This document shows, piece by piece, positions 1-6,286 of a stretch of 10,219 bases of DNA. Within the stretch, counting starts at the first letter, position 1. Every line of letters starts with the position of its first letter. The position numbers and the translations under genes were made by a program. The notes beneath the pieces were generated by a model. That model did no database searches and had not been told where the DNA came from. It saw nothing but the letters and a program-made list of their open reading frames with translations. The DNA is from Hyphomicrobiales bacterium (GTDB taxonomy: Bacteria > Pseudomonadota > Alphaproteobacteria > Rhizobiales > Aestuariivirgaceae), in assembly GCA_027067085.1 (NCBI GenBank), contig JAMOMM010000298.1, positions 1 through 10,219 on the forward strand, given 5' to 3'.

Positions 1-189
1 TTCAACAATCTCAACAATATTTTTCAAAGCCTGTTCCATCTGACCAATAAAATCATGGCTTTCAAATTTTTGTTCGCCTGTCCAGCCAATTTGACCACCA
101 ATAAAAAGTGTCCCATCATCACTCAACACTCCATTGGCATAACCACTTGCAGGCAACCACCCGCGAGGTTGAATTATTTTATTTGCCAT
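1..189 (-). CDS. RidA (YjgF/YER057c/UK114) family protein, C-terminus cut by window edge
   Basis: Reading leftward from the ATG at 187-189 gives 63 codons with no stop before the window edge. The peptide begins MANKIIQPRGWLPASGYANG and continues with LFIGGQIGW, the N-terminal beta-strand pattern of Rid proteins. Rid proteins are usually about 130 residues, so roughly half is missing, including the substrate-binding Arg expected near residue 105. The start overlaps the end of the thioesterase gene by 11 bases and a GGAA lies shortly upstream, so it is probably the ninth gene of the operon. Known family roles are hydrolysis of enamines and imines with release of ammonia; 2-aminomuconate deaminase is one relative. 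Since the AbmA-type product upstream in this pathway is a cyclic enamine CoA ester, I infer that this protein may help deaminate it. The family call is good; the specific role is a hypothesis. Confidence 0.82.
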   Translation of the reverse strand, partial: MANKIIQPRGWLPASGYANGVLSDDGTLFIGGQIGWTGEQKFESHDFIGQMEQALKNIVEIVE

Positions 190-607
190 GTTCGGTTCCA
201 ATGCGAGAGGTTATGATTTCACCAACGACTTTTTTAATCTCTAAGGGCCATGGCGTTGGGCGACCTATATTATCAACAAACACCAAAGTAGACTGGCTAG
301 TAAATCGTAGCTGACCATCACAGCTGCCACAAATTTTCAATTGCATACTGGAGTTGCCAAGTTTCATTGGTGTCAATGCCAGCCCAAGCTCATCACCATG
401 AAAGCTTGGTGCTTTAAAATCTGTCGAAATAGAAACCGTCGGCACACCACCTGTTTTGAGCAGAACTTCAAACGGCAACAGCAAAACCTCCGCAAAGAAC
501 CCTTCCACGCAATCATTTATCATTTCAAAATACTTTGGAAAGAAAACAATTCCAGCTGGATCACAATGACGAAACATCACTTTCTGCGACATCGAAAAAG
601 TGCTCAT
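179..607 (-). CDS. Hotdog-fold acyl-CoA thioesterase, 4-hydroxybenzoyl-CoA thioesterase-like
   Basis: This is a 142-residue cytoplasmic protein of the usual length for a single-hotdog thioesterase. Near the N-terminus it has RHCDPAGIVFFPKYFEMIND (residues 13-32), the signature of the 4-hydroxybenzoyl-CoA thioesterase family; Asp16 sits where the catalytic Asp lies in the Pseudomonas enzyme. The reaction would be hydrolysis of an acyl- or aryl-CoA ester to the acid plus CoA. The ATG at 605-607 overlaps the ligase stop as ATGA, so translation is probably coupled; the ribosome site is weak, which fits coupling. A second Met at residue 6 is a less likely start. In CoA-dependent aromatic pathways such enzymes are thought to free CoA from dead-end or accumulated intermediates, and I infer that role here. 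A pathway-specific hydrolysis step is the alternative. The substrate cannot be read from sequence. Confidence 0.88.
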   Translation of the reverse strand: MSTFSMSQKVMFRHCDPAGIVFFPKYFEMINDCVEGFFAEVLLLPFEVLLKTGGVPTVSISTDFKAPSFHGDELGLALTPMKLGNSSMQLKICGSCDGQLRFTSQSTLVFVDNIGRPTPWPLEIKKVVGEIITSRIGTEHGK

Positions 608-2253
608 TGGACACCCGCTTTATTGCCTTGCTGCTTTAACAAATACCGCTGAATTTTGCCCGTAGCGGTTTTTGGCAAGTCGTTACAAAACTCAACGGCG
701 CGCGGGTATTTATACGGCGCGATTGTTTGCTTCACAAAGTCTTGCAATGTTTTCATCATCTCATCATTTGCAACGAACGGTTCATTTAAAACCACATAAG
801 CTTTTACAATCATACCGCGCTGCTCATCATCAACCCCGACCACTGCACACTCGCAAACACCATCATGTTTCAACAACGCCCCCTCAACCTCAGGGCCAGC
901 AATATTATAGCCCGATGAAACAATCATATCATCGTTGCGCGCAACAAAATGAAAGAACCCGTCTGTGTCTTTATAAAAAGCATCACCGGTCACATTCCAT
1001 CCATCAACAATATAATCGCCTTGGCGCTCATCTGCTAAATAGCGACACCCCGTTGGTCCGCGCACGGCCAAACGCCCAACTTGTCCATCTTCAACCGTTC
1101 GCCCATCCTCACCAATGATTTTCGCCTCATAGCCTCGTGTCGGTTTGCCTGTGCAATCTGGTTGATGGTCATCAAAATGGTTCGACAAGAAAATATGTAA
1201 CAACTCTGTTGCCCCGATACCATCAAGCATTGGTGTTTTGGTTTTCTCTAGCCACGTGTGATAAATGTGCGCCGATAATGTTTCGCCTGCCGACACCGCC
1301 ACGCGAAGCGACGATAAATCAGCCCCGTCTTCCATTGCATCTAGCATCGCGCGGTATGCCGTTGGCGCGGTGAAACATACCGTTGCTTTGTAGGTTTGAA
1401 TGATATCAATCATATTTGGCGGTGATGCATTTTCAAGCAAAGTTGCAGCGGCCCCAAACCTCAGTGGAAAAATCGCTAACCCGCCAAGACCAAAGGTAAA
1501 CGCAAGAGGCGGAGACCCAACAAAAGTATCTTCAGGCACCACATTTAAAACATCCTTAGCATAGCCGTCAGCAATAATAAGCAGGTCGCGATGAAAGTGC
1601 ATCGTTGCCTTTGGTTCACCCGTTGTTCCAGAGGTAAACCCTAAAAGCGCGACATCTTCACGTCCCGTTTTTACAGCTTCAAATTGAACAGGCTTTTCCA
1701 ACGCCAAGCGATCGAGCTCTGCATCATGGTTCGATGTTCCATCAAATCCGACCACCTTCTTTAAAAACTTACTATCGTTAGCGCACATCGATAGTTCATC
1801 CATTAAACGAGTATCGCAAAGCGCTAAGGTAATTTCGGCCTTATCGACAATCTTTCCCAATTCGCCCGCTCGCAACATTGGCATGGTATTAACAACAACC
1901 GCGCCCGCCTTTGTCGCTGCCAACCAACACGCCACCATTGCAGGGTTATTGGCTGAACGAATAAGCACGCGGTTCCCTGCTATCAACCCAAAATCTTCAA
2001 CTAGGACATGGGCAATTCGGTTGGTCCAATCGGTAAGCTCTTTATATGTGCGCCGTCTACCATTACCAATTAACGCGGTGTGATCGCCAAAGCCCTTTTT
2101 TGCCATCGCATCGGTCAACTCAACGCCAACATTTAGTTCTGTAGGGTACTCAAATCCATCAAGTAGAAAATCTGGCCATAGGTTTGCTGGAGGCAAATTA
2201 TCTCTAGAAAAAGTATCAACATGCGCGCTTGGACCAAGATTTAAATTCATCAT
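604..2253 (-). CDS. abmG: 2-aminobenzoate-CoA ligase (anthranilate-CoA ligase)
   Basis: This ATP-dependent acid-CoA ligase of 549 residues belongs to the ANL adenylating superfamily, benzoate-CoA ligase branch. Visible core motifs are the phosphate loop FTSGTTGEPK (about 206-215), GIGATELLHIF (about 345-355), the hinge region SSGYNIAGPEVE (about 446-457) and the C-terminal PKTATGKIQ, whose Lys near 533 is the adenylation lysine. It would convert anthranilate, ATP and CoA to 2-aminobenzoyl-CoA, AMP and pyrophosphate in the cytoplasm. The substrate call rests on overall resemblance to 2-aminobenzoate-CoA ligases and on the AbmA-type monooxygenase in the same operon; benzoate or another aryl acid is the alternative. 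The start is ambiguous: GTG at 2256, ATG at 2253 or ATG at 2250. I chose 2253 because it makes a TGATG overlap with the dioxygenase stop and sits five bases after GGAG. It ends in an ATGA overlap with the thioesterase. Confidence 0.88.
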   Translation of the reverse strand: MMNLNLGPSAHVDTFSRDNLPPANLWPDFLLDGFEYPTELNVGVELTDAMAKKGFGDHTALIGNGRRRTYKELTDWTNRIAHVLVEDFGLIAGNRVLIRSANNPAMVACWLAATKAGAVVVNTMPMLRAGELGKIVDKAEITLALCDTRLMDELSMCANDSKFLKKVVGFDGTSNHDAELDRLALEKPVQFEAVKTGREDVALLGFTSGTTGEPKATMHFHRDLLIIADGYAKDVLNVVPEDTFVGSPPLAFTFGLGGLAIFPLRFGAAATLLENASPPNMIDIIQTYKATVCFTAPTAYRAMLDAMEDGADLSSLRVAVSAGETLSAHIYHTWLEKTKTPMLDGIGATELLHIFLSNHFDDHQPDCTGKPTRGYEAKIIGEDGRTVEDGQVGRLAVRGPTGCRYLADERQGDYIVDGWNVTGDAFYKDTDGFFHFVARNDDMIVSSGYNIAGPEVEGALLKHDGVCECAVVGVDDEQRGMIVKAYVVLNEPFVANDEMMKTLQDFVKQTIAPYKYPRAVEFCNDLPKTATGKIQRYLLKQQGNKAGVQ

Positions 2254-3089
2254 CACAGCTCCGTTCTAACGTTCCAAAGTTCAGGGAACAATTCCACCGC
2301 CAACATACGTTTAAGATAGCTAACACCTGCCGTGCCGCCCGTACCGCGTTTAAACCCGATTACCCGTTCCACCGTGGTGACATGATTAAATCGCCAACGT
2401 CGAAAGTAATCTTCTAGATCCATTAGTTTTTCCGCCAACTCATAAAGCGTCCAATGAGCTTCAGGGTCACGATAAACGATTGCCCACATGGCACTCACTT
2501 GTTCGTTGGCAGGGTGAGGCGTGGTAAGCACCGTATCTAAAACATCACTTGGCAATTCCATACCTTGGCGCTGTGCATATCGCAGCACTTCAATATATAA
2601 GCTTGGCGTTGCAAGTTCTTGGTTTAGCGCTTCCAAAGCACTTGGAACATGCGCGTGGGGCCGCAGCATTGCTTCGTTGCGATTGCCCAATGCAAACTCA
2701 ATCATTCTATATTGTAGCGACTGAAAACCAGAGCTTTGCCCCAAGGTGTCACGAAACTTTGTGTAATCGCTTGGTGTCATTGTCCGCAGCACATCCCAAG
2801 CATTATTAAGTTGCTCCAAAATTTTAGATACTCGCGCTAGAAGTTTAAACGCCTGAGGAAGTTGATCGTTGGTAATTGCAGAACGGGCCGCTGCGACTTC
2901 ATGCAATAACAGTTTCATCCAAAGTTCGCTGGTTTGATGCTGGATGATAAATAACAACTCATCTGACGCATCACTCATGCAATGTTGCGCAGACAAGATT
3001 TTATCAATTTGCAGATAATCTCCATAGGACATACGCCCGTCAAAATCCATCTGGGCACCGTCATTCTTTGGATCAAATGGGCAACTCAT
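2253..3089 (-). CDS. kynA: Tryptophan 2,3-dioxygenase (heme-dependent)
   Basis: The 278-residue protein is full length for bacterial tryptophan 2,3-dioxygenase. It oxidises L-tryptophan with O2 to N-formylkynurenine, the first step of the kynurenine route to anthranilate. Family blocks are seen in order: YGDYLQIDKILSAQ (22-35), FIIQHQTSELWMKL (47-60) with the distal-side His51, SGFQSLQYRMIEF (120-132), and RWRFNHVTTVERVIGFKRGT (231-250) followed by GGTAGVSYL. His236 is the expected proximal heme ligand. The ATG at 3087-3089 overlaps the preceding stop as ATGA and has a good GGAGG six bases upstream, suggesting strong independent initiation as well as coupling. Placed directly before the anthranilate-CoA ligase, it ties tryptophan breakdown to the CoA-dependent anthranilate pathway. 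The next two enzymes of the route, kynurenine formamidase and kynureninase, are not in this window. Confidence 0.96.
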   Translation of the reverse strand: MSCPFDPKNDGAQMDFDGRMSYGDYLQIDKILSAQHCMSDASDELLFIIQHQTSELWMKLLLHEVAAARSAITNDQLPQAFKLLARVSKILEQLNNAWDVLRTMTPSDYTKFRDTLGQSSGFQSLQYRMIEFALGNRNEAMLRPHAHVPSALEALNQELATPSLYIEVLRYAQRQGMELPSDVLDTVLTTPHPANEQVSAMWAIVYRDPEAHWTLYELAEKLMDLEDYFRRWRFNHVTTVERVIGFKRGTGGTAGVSYLKRMLAVELFPELWNVRTEL

Positions 3090-4255
3090 ACATTTCCTCC
3101 ATCACTAAAATTTTTCATCGTTTCTCTGGCAATAATCACCCGTTGAACATCAGAAGCACCTTCGTAAATTCGAAGCGCCCTAATTTCGCGGTAAAGTTTT
3201 TCCACCGTTTCACCTGATCTAACGCCATCTCCACCGTGCAATTGCACCGCCTTATCAATAATAATTTGGGCTTGGTCTGTCGAAAACAGTTTGGCCATCG
3301 CCGCCTCGCGCGTCACGCGTGGAGCACCGTTATCTTTTGCCCAAGCGGCGCGATAAACCAACAAAGCTGCCGCATCCACATCCAGCGCCATATCGGCAAT
3401 ATGACCTTGCACCATTTGCAAATCAAACAAGGGGGCTCCTTGCACATGGCGCGTTTGCACTCGCTTTAAAGCTTCATCTAAAGCACGCCGCGCAAACCCC
3501 AATGCAGCCGCACCAACCGTTGATCGAAACACATCAAGAACCGACATGGCAATTTTAAAGCCTTCGCCACCTTTTCCCAATTGATCCTTTGCTGGAATGC
3601 GGCAATCGTTAAACTGCAACGTTGCTAAAGGATGCGGAGCAATGGTTTGTTGTTGGTCCGTAATTTCAAAACCAGCCGTATCTGCGCGAACAATAAACGC
3701 CGATAAGCCCCTTGCGCCTGCCGCCTCACCCGTGCGGGCAAAAACCGTATAAACATCGGCAATACCGCCATTTGAAATCCAGGTTTTTTCACCGTTCAAA
3801 ACAAAATCATTGCCATCGCGAGTTGCAGTCATTGTTGAATTGGCAACATCAGAACCCGATTGCGGTTCGGTTAATGCGAACGCTGAAATAGCCTCTCCGC
3901 TGCGTGTTAGGGGCAACCATTCTTGGCGTTGGGCTTTGGTGCCAAAAAGCGAAATGGCCCCTGTTCCTAAGCCTTGCATCGCAAAGGAAAAATCTGCCAA
4001 ACCATCATAACGCGCAAGGGTTTCACGAATAAGACAAAGGCTGCGAACATCCAATCGGTCTTTGCCTTCATCAACGCCTGAGTAGTTCAGCCAGCCGTCG
4101 CGCCCTAGTTTCTTCACTAATGAGCGACACGTCAAATACACATCTAAGTGATCCACATTTCCCAATTCACAGGCTGCCCATTCATCCAACTCTATCGCAA
4201 GAGTTTTGTGCTGTGGTGAAAAAAACGGCCAATCTAGGAAACTTTTATCTGACAT
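3086..4255 (-). CDS. Acyl-CoA dehydrogenase (FAD), probable lower 2-aminobenzoyl-CoA pathway
   Basis: The 389-residue protein has the normal length and layout of short/medium-chain acyl-CoA dehydrogenases: a helical N-terminal domain, a beta middle domain with the FAD signature AFALTEPQSGSDVAN (125-139) and EKTWISNGG (156-164), and a helical C-terminal domain. QLHGGDGVRSGETVEKLYRE (338-357) contacts FAD. IYEGASDVQR (363-372) puts Glu365 at the catalytic-base position of medium-chain dehydrogenases. It would remove two hydrogens alpha-beta to a CoA thioester and pass electrons to electron-transfer flavoprotein. The start is the ATG at 4253-4255, forming TGATG with the crotonase stop and following GAGGG by six bases; a TTG one codon earlier is less likely. 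From context the substrate is probably a cyclic or ring-opened CoA ester derived from anthranilate, but branched-chain or glutaryl-type substrates cannot be excluded from sequence. Confidence 0.92.
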   Translation of the reverse strand: MSDKSFLDWPFFSPQHKTLAIELDEWAACELGNVDHLDVYLTCRSLVKKLGRDGWLNYSGVDEGKDRLDVRSLCLIRETLARYDGLADFSFAMQGLGTGAISLFGTKAQRQEWLPLTRSGEAISAFALTEPQSGSDVANSTMTATRDGNDFVLNGEKTWISNGGIADVYTVFARTGEAAGARGLSAFIVRADTAGFEITDQQQTIAPHPLATLQFNDCRIPAKDQLGKGGEGFKIAMSVLDVFRSTVGAAALGFARRALDEALKRVQTRHVQGAPLFDLQMVQGHIADMALDVDAAALLVYRAAWAKDNGAPRVTREAAMAKLFSTDQAQIIIDKAVQLHGGDGVRSGETVEKLYREIRALRIYEGASDVQRVIIARETMKNFSDGGNV

Positions 4256-5064
4256 CAATCGCCCTCAAATATTGGTTTTTGCTTACGAACAAACGCCTTA
4301 TAAGCCCGTTCAAAGTCTTTCGTTTGCATACAGATAGCTTGGGCTTGAGCTTCTGCTTCAATGGCTTGCTCAATCGACATAGACCATTCTTGGGCAAGCA
4401 TTGTTTTGGTCATCATGTTGCCAAAGCCTGGCCCACTGGCAATACGGTTTGCCAGAGCCATTGCACAAGTTTCCAATTCACCTGCATCTACAACTTGACT
4501 GAAGAAACCCCACCGCTCGCCTTCATCAGCACTCATCGAGCGCCCCGTATATAATAATTCCGCAGCACGTCCTTGCCCAATAATTCGAGGCAGAATCGCG
4601 CAAGCCCCCATATCACAACCAGCAAGCCCGACCCGCGTAAACAAAAATGCGGTCTTTGCATCATGCGATGCAACACGCAGATCGCTGGCCATGGCGATAA
4701 TCGCACCAGCCCCAACACAAACACCGTCCACCGCTGCAATGACAGGCTTACCACAATTGACCATTGCCTTAACCAGATCGCCCGTCATTCGCGTAAACGC
4801 CAACAACTCTTTCATCGACATTTTAGTCAACGGCGCAATAATATCATGCACATCACCGCCCGAACTAAAATTGCCACCGTTAGAATTAAACACAACGGCC
4901 TTAATATCATCGGCATAAACCAGATCACGAAACCAATCGCGCAACTCACCATAACTTTCAAACGTCAAAGGATTTTTTCGCTCAGGTCGATCCAAGCAAA
5001 TCACGGCAATGCCCGCTTTAACTTCGCAATTAAAATGCTCAACATTAGTTCTCATCGTCGTCAT
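4255..5064 (-). CDS. Crotonase-family (enoyl-CoA hydratase/isomerase-like) protein with atypical active site
   Basis: This 269-residue protein has the crotonase fold pattern: GGNFSSGGDVHD (63-74) and VDGVCVGAGAIIAM (112-125) form the usual CoA-thioester oxyanion hole, followed by LLYTGRSMSADE (170-181). Aligned by eye to rat enoyl-CoA hydratase, Glu144 corresponds to Ile122 and Glu164 to about Arg144, so both usual hydratase acids appear absent. Asp151, in GLAGCDMGA, could be the acid/base, as in some isomerase-type members. Other crotonases cleave rings hydrolytically (BadI, BamA) or do isomerisation, so in this operon it may act on the cyclic product of the AbmA-type enzyme or a later intermediate; that is inference. 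The ATG at 5062-5064 overlaps the marR stop as ATGA with GAGGTG upstream; a second ATG lies three codons further in. The fold assignment is firm, the reaction is not. Confidence 0.87.
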   Translation of the reverse strand: MTTMRTNVEHFNCEVKAGIAVICLDRPERKNPLTFESYGELRDWFRDLVYADDIKAVVFNSNGGNFSSGGDVHDIIAPLTKMSMKELLAFTRMTGDLVKAMVNCGKPVIAAVDGVCVGAGAIIAMASDLRVASHDAKTAFLFTRVGLAGCDMGACAILPRIIGQGRAAELLYTGRSMSADEGERWGFFSQVVDAGELETCAMALANRIASGPGFGNMMTKTMLAQEWSMSIEQAIEAEAQAQAICMQTKDFERAYKAFVRKQKPIFEGD

Positions 5065-5549
5065 TTTTTCACCTCTAAACTCGGGTCACTCAATGCGGAA
5101 ATCAAACCATCAAGCTTTTGCAGCAACTCTTCAGAATCTTTTTCGCAAAAGGATGCCAGCATCTCATCAACCCATGCTTCATGCTGTTGCGCTTGATGTG
5201 AGAACTCTTGATGACCCTTTTTGGTTAAACGCACTTCAAATGCTCTGCGATCTCCCGCCACAGACATCCGTACAATCAACCCGTCCTTTACCAACCGGTC
5301 GACAATACCCGTGACATTACCGTTTGAAACCATGAGCAGTTTTGACAACTCATTCATTTTCAAGCCTTTTTCAAACCGAAACAAAGCCGCCATGACATCA
5401 AACCGAGGCATGGTCGTAGAAAACTCACGACGCAATTTATCACGCAATTTATTTTCAATAATACGGCTTGATTTGAGCAACCGAATCCACAATCGCAAAC
5501 TGCTTTTTGAGTTTGGCTCTTGAACTAAATCAATATCTTTGAAATTCAT
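5061..5549 (-). CDS. MarR-family transcriptional regulator
   Basis: The 162-residue protein has MarR size and layout: N-terminal dimerisation helices, a winged helix-turn-helix at about 64-107 (MNELSKLLMVSNGNVTGIVD, then a wing with AGDRRAFEVRLT) and a C-terminal helix. The Asp-Arg-Arg in the wing (100-102) is the usual DNA-contacting motif. MarR proteins that control CoA-dependent aromatic pathways often repress their operon until an aryl-CoA ester binds, and this one lies inside the operon, so autoregulation with 2-aminobenzoyl-CoA or a related ester as signal is a reasonable inference. Candidate palindromic operators lie upstream of the first gene at 8608-8623 and 8696-8714. The ATG at 5547-5549 overlaps the SDR stop as ATGA and follows a strong GGGGGTG site. 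Whether it represses or activates cannot be told from sequence. Confidence 0.93.
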   Translation of the reverse strand: MNFKDIDLVQEPNSKSSLRLWIRLLKSSRIIENKLRDKLRREFSTTMPRFDVMAALFRFEKGLKMNELSKLLMVSNGNVTGIVDRLVKDGLIVRMSVAGDRRAFEVRLTKKGHQEFSHQAQQHEAWVDEMLASFCEKDSEELLQKLDGLISALSDPSLEVKK

Positions 5550-6286
5550 ATTTCACCCCCTGAGATACTCAAGCTATGCCCAGTGACAGAACGAGAAGCC
5601 TCATCACACAACCACATCGCAGCACTTGCAATTTCATCCGTTTGGATAAAGCGTTGTTGCGGGTTGTTGTTTTTAAGTATTTTTGCCGCGTCCACATCGC
5701 TCATTTTGGTCGTCGCCACAATATTTTCAATCGAGCGGGCAAGCAGCGGCGTTTCGGTAAAACCGGGGCATATCGCATTCACAGTAATTCCAGTTTTTGC
5801 AAGCTCTAAACTCAAAGCCTTCATCATGCCAATCACACCATGTTTTGCCGCGCAATACCCACTCACATAAGGGTAACCTTTAAGCCCGGCAGTTGAAGCG
5901 ACAACAATCAACCGTCCCCAATCGCGCTCAACCATATCTGCAAGACCGTGTTGCCACGTGTTAAACACACCAACAAGGTTGACCGCCAACATGGCGCTTA
6001 AATCCTCTTGGCTCATTTGGATAAATGGTTTGCTAAGTGCATTGCCTGCATTGGCAATAACAATATCAACGGGCCCGTGTTGCTTTCTTGCAGCCTCAAA
6101 TGCTTTTTTGACGGCCGATGCATCGGTCACATCACAGACCTGATAAGGCAATGATTGCCGTTTCAGCGCAGTTTCATTGCGGCCAAAAATTGTGACTTTC
6201 GCACCCCCATTATGAAACGTTCGCGCAATGTCAGCCCCAACGCCAGAACCGCCTCCCGTGACAACAACGTGTTTGGTTTCAACCAT
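5546..6286 (-). CDS. Short-chain dehydrogenase/reductase (NAD(P)-dependent), 3-hydroxyacyl-CoA dehydrogenase-like
   Basis: The 246-residue protein is a classical SDR. It has the nucleotide-binding TGGGSGVG (10-17), CDV with Asp52, NAG (79-81), the catalytic Ser131 in VVASTAG, and Tyr144/Lys148 in the YxxxK motif, followed by the PGFTETP loop (174-180). Such enzymes interconvert alcohols and ketones using NAD(P)H. In this operon it probably oxidises or reduces a hydroxy/oxo group on the alicyclic or ring-opened CoA ester, for example as the 3-hydroxyacyl-CoA dehydrogenase of the lower pathway; this is inferred from neighbours only. The ATG at 6284-6286 makes a TGATG overlap with the abmA stop and has AAGG six bases upstream. 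A GTG one codon earlier would instead overlap by four bases and cannot be excluded. The fold call is firm; substrate and cofactor preference are not. Confidence 0.92.
   Translation of the reverse strand: MVETKHVVVTGGGSGVGADIARTFHNGGAKVTIFGRNETALKRQSLPYQVCDVTDASAVKKAFEAARKQHGPVDIVIANAGNALSKPFIQMSQEDLSAMLAVNLVGVFNTWQHGLADMVERDWGRLIVVASTAGLKGYPYVSGYCAAKHGVIGMMKALSLELAKTGITVNAICPGFTETPLLARSIENIVATTKMSDVDAAKILKNNNPQQRFIQTDEIASAAMWLCDEASRSVTGHSLSISGGEI

Noticed and set aside
4573..5196. Long plus-strand open frame of 207 codons across the crotonase and marR genes
   Set aside because: It lies antisense to two clearly recognisable genes, its translation has no family likeness and is rich in Asn, His, Arg and Thr as antisense frames often are.
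5061..5549. A break in the operon at the regulator, with its own promoter
   Set aside because: The marR gene overlaps both neighbours by ATGA, leaving no intergenic space; an internal promoter inside the SDR gene cannot be excluded but nothing visible supports it.
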